From: Saprospiraceae bacterium
GTDB lineage: Bacteria; Bacteroidota; Bacteroidia; Chitinophagales; Saprospiraceae
Length of the DNA stretch: 17,353 nucleotides
Reading direction: 5' to 3'
Assembly: GCA_016715245.1 (NCBI GenBank)
Contig: JADKAS010000013.1
Span: forward strand, 1 to 17,353
Within the stretch, counting starts at the first letter, position 1. The number at the start of each line of letters is the position of its first letter. This document shows, piece by piece, positions 10,747-16,747 of the stretch. The notes under the pieces are model-generated. The model saw only the letters and a list, made by a program, of their open reading frames with translations. It searched no databases and was not told the DNA's origin. Made by a program: the position numbers and the translations under genes.

Positions 10747-11592
10747 ATGAGACAACATTTCATTATAGTTTGTATACTGATATTAAGTTCTGGAGTATCT
10801 GCACAAGTAGGGATAAACACGGCATCACCACATGCATCAGCAGCTTTGGATGTCACTTCAGTAGATAACAATAAAGGTTTGCTACCACCCCGTATGACGA
10901 CTGGACAACGGGATGCCATAGCAAGCCCTGCTTCCGGCTTGATTATTTATAACACCACTACCAATAGTTTGGAGATCAGAAACAGCTCGGCCTGGGTCTC
11001 ACTGAGTCCCGCAGCCGACGCAATGCCTACTATTCAAATCGGTACCCAGAAATGGATGAGTAAAAACCTTGATGTAGCCTTCTACCGGAACGGCGACCCC
11101 ATACCCCAGGTTACCGACCCCACAGCATGGGCAAACTTAACCACAGGCGCATGGTGTTATTATAATAACGATCCCATCCAGGGAGGCAAGTTTGGAAAAT
11201 TGTACAATTGGTATGCTATAAATGATCCCAGGGGCTTGGCTCCACAGGGCTGGCATATCCCCAACGATGCAGAGTGGACAACACTGGAGACTACTTTAGG
11301 TGGTTCGTCAGTAGCCGGCGGCAAAATGAAGGAGGCTGGATCTGGAGTACCGTTTAATTGGCAAAGCCCCAATACCGCAGCTGATAATAGCAGCGGCTGG
11401 GCAGGCCTGCCGGGCGGCTACCGTGTCACCAATGGATTCTTTGATGTTGGTTTCTACGGCAACTGGTGGAGTTCTACAGAGGGCAGTACTACGACCGCCT
11501 GGCTCTGCAACCTGCGCTCCGGCAGTGGCAGTATCTTCAGGGACTACCTCAATAGGCGGAATGGTTTTTCTGTTCGTTGCCTCAGGGATTAA
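10747..11592 (+). CDS. Secreted FSuMajor-domain protein (C-type-lectin-like), possible DGR target
   Basis: Intact, 281 residues. Residues 1-19 (MRQHFIIVCILILSSGVSA, cleavage before Q) form a signal peptide. Residues 20-80 have the VGINTASPHASAALDV and GLLPPRMTTGQRDAI pattern seen at the start of many Bacteroidota surface proteins and tail-fibre-like proteins. Residues 95-281 are the Fibrobacter succinogenes major paralogous domain: IGTQKWMSKNLDV, YYNND, GKLYNWYAI, RGLAPQGWHIPNDAEW, GWAGLPGGYR, GNWWSSTE and the terminal NGFSVRCLRD. The fold is related to the formylglycine-generating-enzyme/C-type-lectin group, so surface ligand binding is likely. The gene is visibly richer in G and C than its neighbours and free of frame errors, which hints at separate origin. 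The last 50 codons carry a cluster of NNC codons. The 52-bp repeat lies upstream; downstream a low-complexity TTATTT/TTTGATT run leads into a beheaded toxin gene. No T9SS sorting domain is present. Confidence 0.85.
   Translation: MRQHFIIVCILILSSGVSAQVGINTASPHASAALDVTSVDNNKGLLPPRMTTGQRDAIASPASGLIIYNTTTNSLEIRNSSAWVSLSPAADAMPTIQIGTQKWMSKNLDVAFYRNGDPIPQVTDPTAWANLTTGAWCYYNNDPIQGGKFGKLYNWYAINDPRGLAPQGWHIPNDAEWTTLETTLGGSSVAGGKMKEAGSGVPFNWQSPNTAADNSSGWAGLPGGYRVTNGFFDVGFYGNWWSSTEGSTTTAWLCNLRSGSGSIFRDYLNRRNGFSVRCLRD
11431..11592 (+). other. Candidate variable repeat of a diversity-generating retroelement
   Basis: After GNWWSSTE the codons at lectin-loop positions are strikingly of the form NNC: CTC, TGC, AAC, CGC, TCC, GGC, GGC, ATC, TTC, GAC, TAC and CTC between 11503 and 11550. 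Invariant-looking codons such as TGG, AGG and CTG lie between them. The conserved tail GFSVRCLRD and stop follow. Adenine mutagenesis of AAC codons in a template repeat yields this pattern, and proteins with this C-terminus are known retroelement targets. No reverse transcriptase or template repeat is in the window, so this stays a hypothesis. Confidence 0.45.
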
Positions 11593-11626
11593 TTTATTTA
11601 ATTTATTTGACAATTTGATTATTTGA

Positions 11627-11770
11627 TTATTTGCATTTTGGGATGAAACCGAAAAATCAATGATAATTACAACACATGGAATCATCAAGAAAACCGATAA
11701 AACACCAAAAAAAGAAATCGACAAGGCCAAACAGTTAAGAGCAGAGTACTTAAAATTAAAAAAGAAATGA
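11627..11770 (+). pseudogene. higB: C-terminal remnant of a HigB/RelE-family toxin
   Basis: The frame LFAFWDETEKSMIITTHG followed by IIKKTDKTPKKEIDKAK and LRAEYLKLKKK is the C-terminal part of a Gp49/HigB-like ribosome-dependent mRNA interferase; full toxins are usually about 100-120 residues. Only about 47 residues remain. A stop at 11624-11626 closes the frame upstream, and the preceding bases are a low-complexity AT run right after the FSuMajor stop, so the N-terminal half was lost at that junction. The toxin stop overlaps the antitoxin start as ATGA (11767-11770), the usual coupling in these modules. A stub starting at ATG 11660 could be made, but it lacks most of the fold and is unlikely to be toxic. 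Confidence 0.75.
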
Positions 11771-12081
11771 AAACATATAGTTTAGAAGAGCTGACAAATC
11801 AATACATAGGCAAACGTGGAACACCTAAACGTGAACTATTTGAACAAGAGCTTAGACTTGAATTGATTGGTGATGCTATAAGGAAAGCAAGAAAAGCCAA
11901 ACATCTAACTCAAGAACAACTCGGAGAACTTGTAGGTGTTCAAAAATCACAAATTGCGAAAATCGAAAACTCAACAACTGATGCAAGATTTTCAACAATA
12001 TTAAGGGTATTCGACGCTCTAAAAGCGAAAGTGAACTTTACAGTAGAATTAGATGATCAAAAGCTAATGGTAAGTAAATAA
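11767..12081 (+). CDS. higA: HigA-type XRE-family antitoxin
   Basis: 104 residues. A Cro/C1-type helix-turn-helix lies at about residues 35-90: IGDAIRKARKAKHLTQEQLG, ELVGVQKSQIAKIENSTTDA, then the RFSTILRVFDALKAKV helix. The start MKTYSLEELTNQYIGKRGTP resembles the N-terminal arm of HigA proteins that accompany Gp49-type toxins. It would bind and neutralise the toxin and repress the shared promoter. Here the toxin gene upstream is truncated, so the antitoxin is orphaned and its own promoter has probably been replaced by read-through or lost. ATG 11767 overlaps the toxin stop. The gene is intact and AT-rich. Confidence 0.88.
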   Translation: MKTYSLEELTNQYIGKRGTPKRELFEQELRLELIGDAIRKARKAKHLTQEQLGELVGVQKSQIAKIENSTTDARFSTILRVFDALKAKVNFTVELDDQKLMVSK

Positions 12082-12095
12082 GAAAGGCCAGATCA

Positions 12096-12158
12096 TAACA
12101 ACGACTATGATGATAGATTCGATATCGCTTCATCCATCACAAAGCCAAGCCGTTGTGC
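12096..12158 (+). repeat. Inverted-repeat spacer, attC-like
   Basis: TAACAACG (12096-12103) has its complement CGTTGT at 12151-12156, and GATG (12109-12112) has CATC at 12131-12134 inside, giving a two-level imperfect hairpin of about 60 bases. It starts 15 bases after the higA stop and ends 18 bases before the methyltransferase start, nearly filling the gap. The layout (outer AAC...GTT arms, inner arms, unpaired centre) recalls integron attC sites, but the 3' end GTTGTGC departs from GTTRRRY at one position. Confidence 0.4.
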
Positions 12159-12176
12159 AAAACCAATAAAAAGTAA

Positions 12177-12893
12177 ATGGATATATATGATGAAAAGTTT
12201 GTAGAAAATTTGTTTAACCGAATGTCCAAGACATATGGAACTGCAAACTATTTATCTTCATTTGGCTTCACAGAAAGATGGAGAAAACAGTGCATAAGGG
12301 AAATTGATTGGAATCTAGAAATTGAAAAGGGATTTGATTTGATGTCAGGAATGGGTGAGACTTGGGATTTAATAGATAAAGAATCTAAACAGAATCACCA
12401 ATTGATAGGAGTTGATATTTCTCCTGCAATGAACATAAAAGCAAACGAAAGAATAAACAAGTATCATTCGCTTGAAATTTCGATACGAGAAGAAAATGTC
12501 CTACATAATGATATTGATTCAAATTCAAGTGATTACATAGTTTCAACATTTGGTCTTAAAACATTCTCAGATGAAAAATTGAAAATATTGGCGAAAGAAG
12601 TAAATAGAATATTAAAAATAAACGGTCAATTTGCTTTTGTTGAAATCTCAAAACCAAAAAACAAATTGCTTATAATACCTTATATGTTTTACTTAAAATT
12701 TCTAATTCCGCTAATCGGTAAAGTGTTCATGGGAAATTCATTGGATTATAGAATGTTGGGAATTTATTGCGAAAAATTTGTGGACTGCGAAAAATTCAAA
12801 ATCTACTTAGAAAAAGAAGGTTTACAAGTAAAATTCTGTAAATATTTCTTTGGATGTGCAACAGGGGTAAAAGGTAAAAAGGTATACGCATAA
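12177..12893 (+). CDS. UbiE/COQ5-like SAM-dependent methyltransferase
   Basis: 238 residues, intact. Class I methyltransferase features are visible: an N-terminal FNRMSKTYGTANYLSSFGF segment typical of the UbiE group, motif I FDLMSGMGETWDL at about residues 53-65 (a variant of E/DxGxGxG), motif II LIGVDISPAM with the acidic residue for the SAM ribose, a motif IV-like SDYIVSTFGLKTF, and a post-IV LKINGQFAFVEISKP. UbiE enzymes methylate quinone precursors, but this one is isolated from any quinone gene and diverges from the core, so it may act on another small molecule. Residues 160-180 (LLIIPYMFYLKFLIPLIGKV) are hydrophobic, as in lipid-substrate members. Strongly AT-rich. The stop TAA is itself the first part of the TAACAATG arm of the next inverted repeat. 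Confidence 0.82.
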   Translation: MDIYDEKFVENLFNRMSKTYGTANYLSSFGFTERWRKQCIREIDWNLEIEKGFDLMSGMGETWDLIDKESKQNHQLIGVDISPAMNIKANERINKYHSLEISIREENVLHNDIDSNSSDYIVSTFGLKTFSDEKLKILAKEVNRILKINGQFAFVEISKPKNKLLIIPYMFYLKFLIPLIGKVFMGNSLDYRMLGIYCEKFVDCEKFKIYLEKEGLQVKFCKYFFGCATGVKGKKVYA

Positions 12894-12961
12894 CAATGTA
12901 TATGATGGTCATGCTCCTAACGTCACACGTCGCATTTACTCAATGCTGGCAACAACCATTG
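12891..12961 (+). repeat. Weak inverted-repeat spacer after the methyltransferase gene
   Basis: TAACAATG at 12891-12898 begins with the stop codon of the methyltransferase gene, and CATTG at 12957-12961 is complementary to CAATG. The arms are short and no clear inner stem was found. It is listed because its position and its TAACA-R-G opening match the elements at 12096 and 14239. Confidence 0.25.
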
Positions 12962-13025
12962 AAAACTTCCACCAATAACATTCAGCAAAACACAAATAGA
13001 AATAGTATAATTTAAAATCTGAAAA

Positions 13026-14167
13026 ATGAACAACCATTACCTAAATATAAATCACCTATTACTGTCATTGCTATTTGTTGTCACATCGTGTAATGCACAA
13101 GTCAAAACAGACTTAACAAATGAAAATACAAATCAACAAACACCAATTAAAGGCGATCAACCAAAAATAGTACAGACACAAGGTGTTACCTCAGGAAATA
13201 TAACTTGTGAGTTGCAGGACCGAGATGGCAACCTTTGGTTCAGCACAAGTGGAGAAGGTGTTTACCGCTTTGATGGAAAAGCATTTACCAATTTTACAAC
13301 GAAAGATGGACTCTGTGACAATTATACGAGTACCATTATTCAGGTTAAATCAGGGAATATCCTGATCGGCACAAATGCAGGAATATGTAAGTATGATGGG
13401 AAAATTTTAGTAAATATTTTGAATCAGATAGTTTGGCTAAATTTGACATTACCAGCCTGTTGGAAGACCGAGTGGGTAACATTTGGTTTAGCGCAATGAA
13501 TAAAGGAATTTATCGGTATGATGGTACTAACCTTTCTAATTTTCTTTACAAATATGAGCACCCATTCTTAGCTGATAAGCACGAAAAAATGATTAGTGAT
13601 ATTATACAAGATATAAAGGGGAACATCTGGTTCAGTTCATTTAACAGAGGTGGTGTGTGGCGATACGATGGAAAAACCCTTACTCACTTTCTCCCATCTG
13701 CCGATTATTATATATTCCTTGAAGATGAAAGAAGCAATGCTTATTCTTCTTCCGAAACAAAATATGTCCATTCACCAGACTACATTACTGATGATATGAT
13801 TCATTCTATGACAGAAGATAAAGCTGGAAATATTTGGTTTGCCACCAGAAGACACGGAATTTGTCGATATGATGGAAAAAAATTTACAAGTTTTGGAGAA
13901 AGTGAAGTATTTCTTAGCTATGGTGTCACTACAATTTTAGAAGATAAAAAGGGAATTATTTGGCTCGGAACAGATAAAGGCGGTGTCTTCTCCTATGATG
14001 GAAAAACTTTTAAAAATTATTCAACGACTAATGGACTAATCAACAATTCAGTTCGTAGTATTTTAGAAGATAAAGACGGCAATCTTTGGTTTGGCACAAG
14101 ATGGTTTGGATTGAGCCGCTTTGATGGAAAAACCTTTACCACTTTCTCAGAATACAAAGAAGAATGA
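13026..14167 (+). CDS. Seven-bladed Reg_prop beta-propeller lipoprotein, one frameshift
   Basis: The start MNNHYLNINHLLLSLLFVV runs into TSC, a lipoprotein signal with Cys at about residue 23, so the mature protein is probably anchored in a membrane on the outer side. Seven blades of the two-component-regulator propeller type follow, each with an E/D-D-x-x-G-N-I/L-W-F-x-T core and a Y/F-DGK-x-F turn: GNLWFSTSGEGVYRFDGKAF, GNILIGTNAGICKYDGK, GNIWFSAMNKGIYRYDG, GNIWFSSFNRGGVWRYDGK, GNIWFATRRHGICRYDGKKF, GIIWLGTDKGGVFSYDGKTF and GNLWFGTRWFGLSRFDGKTF. Between blades 2 and 3 one A is missing from the A-run at 13401-13404; restoring it gives KNFSKYFESDSLAKFD and a single frame of 380 residues. In hybrid two-component systems this propeller senses polysaccharide fragments, but here no transmembrane helix, histidine kinase or HTH follows. 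It is a free-standing propeller, function unknown. Confidence 0.85.
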
Positions 14168-14238
14168 CATAATGTGCTGTGAACAAATATGGAAAACATT
14201 ATAAAGGCCAGGCCGAAGGTAAATAGAATGGCAATAGC

Positions 14239-14390
14239 TAACAGCACCTGCCCAAAAGTGGCGGTTCAGTGCTTAAATCAAGCTTTCCCGCTTAGGTGGG
14301 ACAAGTCGTGCTTCTATCAAAGTGTGTGCCTGGTTGACAGTGAAGTGCTTCTACATCGCCACCTTCGGAGGAGTGGCAAAACGCTGTTCG
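14239..14390 (+). repeat. Large attC-like hairpin element
   Basis: AACAGC at 14240-14245 pairs with GCTGTT at 14383-14388, and GTGGCG at 14258-14263 pairs with CGCCAC at 14357-14362, about 95 bases apart. A second small hairpin, GCCAC (14358-14362) with GTGGC (14373-14377), sits at the 3' side. The upstream GTGCTGT (14174-14180) can also pair with ACAGCAC (14241-14247). Outer arms, inner arms and a long variable centre form the architecture of integron attC sites and of large folded repeats. It follows the propeller gene, has no credible protein in it, and is the clearest of the spacer elements here. An open frame of about 182 codons crosses it but looks accidental. Confidence 0.5.
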
Positions 14391-14544
14391 AAAAATACAC
14401 CCCATCTTTCACAGTAAGAGACCTTTCCTTCTCAACAAATATAGTAAAAGCAAATAAAACAAATTGTTGTTTAACTCCTCCTGTTGCACAATATGCAAAC
14501 TCGGGTCCAATTTTCAAAAACAGCAGCTGTCCCCCCTACAAATC

Positions 14545-14581
14545 AAAAAGGGCACATCATCCTTCGATAATGTGCCCTTTT
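14545..14581 (-). terminator. Intrinsic terminator of the DUF6261-like gene
   Basis: AAAAGGGCACAT (14546-14557) pairs perfectly with ATGTGCCCTTTT (14570-14581) around a 12-base loop. Read on the minus strand the stem is followed by a T-run from the five As at 14545-14549. It lies 25 bases beyond the stop of the minus-strand gene. Confidence 0.9.
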
Positions 14582-14605
14582 AACATGAAAATTATAACAA
14601 CCAAC

Positions 14606-15364
14606 TTAGCTCGCCAGCACCGGCTCTTCTACCGGAGGAAAATCGGCAGGTTTTTTTCTGTCGCTCAGTCGACCTATGACGGATGTTTTGTAATCTGTCG
14701 TCAAAGCAGACAGTTTGTCCAGTATTTCTTTGTATAATGTGTTGTCTTCGCTTACCCTGAAGTAGGACTCCATATCCTGAATCAATTCGAGGAAAGCGGT
14801 TTTGGTCAACTTCTTCCTGCTTTTGATTTCTACTGTTTTGATTCTGGTAGAGAAGACCTTTGAACATATTTTGCGTTGAACTCCGTGTTTTTGTCAGACA
14901 ACAGACTGACCCAGTCATTGAGTTTTACCGTGTCGACACTTTGCAAAGAATAGGTTCAGAAGCCCAGTCATTCATCAGAGCATGGATGGTGGCTGTTTTT
15001 GCTGCGATTGCAGCTTTTCGATTCTTCGTCCGTGGACAATATAGTTGTTCAATAAAAGTTGGGCTGCTTCTGCCGTTTCTGCCGCACCGATGTCTATTGT
15101 ATTTTCAAGGGTCGAACGAATGGCTTTCAGCACCGTGTTTCTTTCCTTTTCCAATGATTGTAACTCAGGGGTAAGCTTGTGCGATCTGGTCGTTAAAAAC
15201 ATCTCATCCATATGCATAGTAGCATCGTGCAGGGCGGGAACCCTTTTTTCCAATTGTAACGTTTTGAGGTCGTAACCTTCGCAGATGGTTACTGAGTTTT
15301 TCATGTACTGAATAAATTCACCATCACGGTACTTGTTTAAAACAGAAAAATTTGTGTTTTTCAT
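14606..15364 (-). CDS. DUF6261-like hypothetical protein, frameshifted
   Basis: The repaired frame starts MKNTNFSVLNKYRDGEFIQY at 15364 and runs through TLQLEKRVPALHDATMHMDE, ALKSIEK-like helices (actual KAIRSTLENTIDIGAAETAE), LLLNNYIVHGRRIEKLQ, ALMNDWASEP, KLNDWVSLLSDKNTEFNAKY, then LTKTAFLELIQDMESYFRVS to a stop at 14606-14608. About 253 residues, mostly helical, no signal peptide or membrane segment. The plan (N-terminal four-helix part, a LNDWVSLLSDKNTEF helix, a C-terminal pair ending in a proline-rich tail) resembles DUF6261, a Bacteroidota family of unknown function and about 240 residues. Frame changes fall near 14975, 14920 and 14825. Start 15364 is chosen over 15517 because the region upstream is noncoding-like and holds the promoter. 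It stands alone, with its own promoter and terminator. Confidence 0.6.
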
Positions 15365-15446
15365 TTGAATAAAATTTAAAATAGTTAATAAAAAAATTCG
15401 GTTCAAAAAAATTTGTTTTGGATGTGAGGTAAACATAGAGCTCTGA

Positions 15447-15480
15447 CAAATGTAGTTTACCGACTTGAATCCTGACCAAA
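15447..15480 (-). promoter_or_regulatory. Bacteroidota promoter for the DUF6261-like gene
   Basis: On the minus strand a TTTG (15477-15480) is followed after 22 bases by TACATTTG (15447-15454), an exact TAnnTTTG -7 box. The spacing is at the long end of the known range. Transcription would start near 15440, leaving a leader of about 75 bases before the ATG at 15364. Confidence 0.6.
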
Positions 15481-15545
15481 ATATCTGATCCATTATCGAG
15501 GACAAAAATATAGTCAAATTCTCGTCAAATTTTACAAATTTTCAG

Positions 15546-15645
15546 AAAAGCTGCGGATTCCGCAACTTTTAGTTAAAAAAACCTTAAAAAGTTGCGACTT
15601 CCGCAGAAATGTCGGCCAAACGACAAAAAAAGTTGCGACATACAC
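15546..15645. repeat. GTTGCG-motif repeats including a 25-bp palindrome
   Basis: AAAAGCTGCGGA (15546-15557) and TCCGCAACTTTT (15559-15570) form a near-perfect palindrome with one mismatch. The half-motif recurs as AAAAAGTTGCGACTTCCGCA (ends 15605), AAAGTTGCGACAT (15628-15641) and, further off, AGTTGCGGCATTT (15958-15970). The spacing of the first three is about 40 bases. There is no T-run after the palindrome, so it is not an obvious terminator. The function is unknown; a protein-binding site or repetitive element is possible. Confidence 0.5.
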
Positions 15646-15689
15646 AAAATCATAATATGTTTTTTGGTGTTTTTGGCGGGTATTTTTTG

Positions 15690-16020
15690 GGTTTTGGGGC
15701 AAAAATTATTGAAAAAATCATTTTCCGGAAAAAAAGTAATAAAAAATGATGCGGAAATCATTTTTCCAAAAAAGTCTCAAAAAATATGGTGAAAATCATT
15801 CTGCAAAAAAAAAAATCACCCAATAATGATGCAGAATGTTACATTTCAAAAAAAAGGTATCAGAAATGGTTGTAGAAGATACTCTGCAAAAAAAAAAAGG
15901 TATTAGATTTTATCGGGAATGATACTTAGCAAAAAAAAATCCCCAAAAAATTGTTGAAGTTGCGGCATTTCAAATGAAAAGGCCCAGATCACGTTGAAAA
16001 AATCATTTTTCCAGTGGAAA
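15690..16020. repeat. Degenerate A-tract repeats
   Basis: Runs of 7-11 A occur about every 30-70 bases, most preceded by related words such as AAATCATTTTTCC (15757-15770), AAATCATTCTGC, GATACTCTGC and GATACTTAGC. AATGATGCGGAAATCATT and AATGATGCAGAATG are imperfect inverted versions. No coding frame is supported. The phased A-tracts would be expected to bend DNA. It looks like an expanded, decayed tandem repeat continuous with the sharper 42-bp repeat that follows. Confidence 0.5.
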
Positions 16021-16024
16021 TGCC

Positions 16025-16149
16025 CCAACTTTTAGTAATTTTGGGACGTTTTCAAAAAAAAATGGTCCAACTTTCGGTGATTTTGGGGCATTTTCAAAAA
16101 AAAATGGTCCAACTTTCGGTGATTTTGGGGCATTTTCAAAAAAAAACCT
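16025..16149. repeat. Three tandem 42-bp repeats
   Basis: Units begin at 16025, 16067 and 16109, each CCAACTTT-(C/T)-GGTGATTTTGGGGC-like followed by TTTTC, nine As and (except the last) TGGT. Units 2 and 3 are identical where they overlap; unit 1 differs at several bases. The period is a multiple of three, so on the minus strand it reads as a 14-residue repeat, FFFENAPKSPKVGP, within a 61-codon open frame. That frame lacks flanking coding signal and is probably accidental. There are no spacers, so this is not a CRISPR array. Confidence 0.85.
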
Positions 16150-16189
16150 ATCAGATTTTCGTGTAGAAATCATTTTTCTAAAAAACAAA

Positions 16190-16643
16190 ATGATTTTATC
16201 ACCGGTTTTTGGGGGAAAATGTAAGGTAGGAAGGTGGAAAAAGGAGGGTAAATTTTTTTTTTAGATAGTACGTAATTGACAAATAACAGAGGAATTCTTT
16301 TGTGCTAGATATATTTAATATGTTTGTTTTGTTAAAAAGAACAAGACTTGAAATATAGACATCCACTTCGCACTAAAATAAAAATACGATGCTAAGCAGA
16401 GGAGTGTAGTAAGTTATCTTAAAGTGGAAATAATTTTTGTGTCATTCAAAATCTTTTTTATATTTGCTGAATCATAAGGTAGCATGAATATAAACACTTT
16501 TTCACAAGAATATATGTCCTTTACAGAAAAACCAGAGGGGAAGAGGTTTGCTGGATTAGGGTGTTGGATGGGAGAGAAGAAATCCGGAATGTTTTACCTT
16601 ATGTACCCGGGGACAGTTCTTATAATAGATAAAGGATATCTGG
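16190..16643. other. Intergenic region before the second 52-bp repeat
   Basis: AT-rich DNA without a supported gene. An 83-codon plus-strand frame (16484-16735) runs through the 52-bp repeat copy B, has no family motif, and is more likely noncoding. No terminator or clear -7 box was seen. Confidence 0.45.
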
Positions 16644-16695
16644 ATAGAGAATATATGCGAATGTTTTGGGGGGAGGTTCGTATATACAGATGTTG
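16644..16695 (+). repeat. 52-bp hairpin repeat, copy B
   Basis: Second copy of the element at 10592-10643. TATATGCGAA (16652-16661) pairs with TTCGTATATA with one G-T wobble, a ten-pair stem around a loop with GGGGGG. Copy B's stem is one pair longer than copy A's. It ends TACAGATGTTG, followed by TGTGC, and lies 52 bases before the dioxygenase start. Confidence 0.75.
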
Positions 16696-16747
16696 TGTGC
16701 AACCTTATCAAACAAAATTCAATTATCACTATTAAATAGAATATACA

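Noticed and set aside
14189..14737. Plus-strand open frame of 182 codons
   Set aside because: It crosses the attC-like hairpin and the perfect terminator at 14546-14581, then runs antisense through the DUF6261-like gene; composition is rich in Cys, Arg and Lys with no family motif.
15546..15570. Terminator in the 25-bp palindrome
   Set aside because: No gene ends nearby on either strand and no proper U tract follows; related half-sites nearby suggest a repeated motif instead.
16025..16149. CRISPR array
   Set aside because: The repeats are directly tandem with no unique spacers, and no cas gene is present.
16484..16735. Small gene of 83 codons upstream of the dioxygenase
   Set aside because: It contains the 52-bp repeat copy B in full, whose other copy is noncoding, and shows no domain or credible start context.
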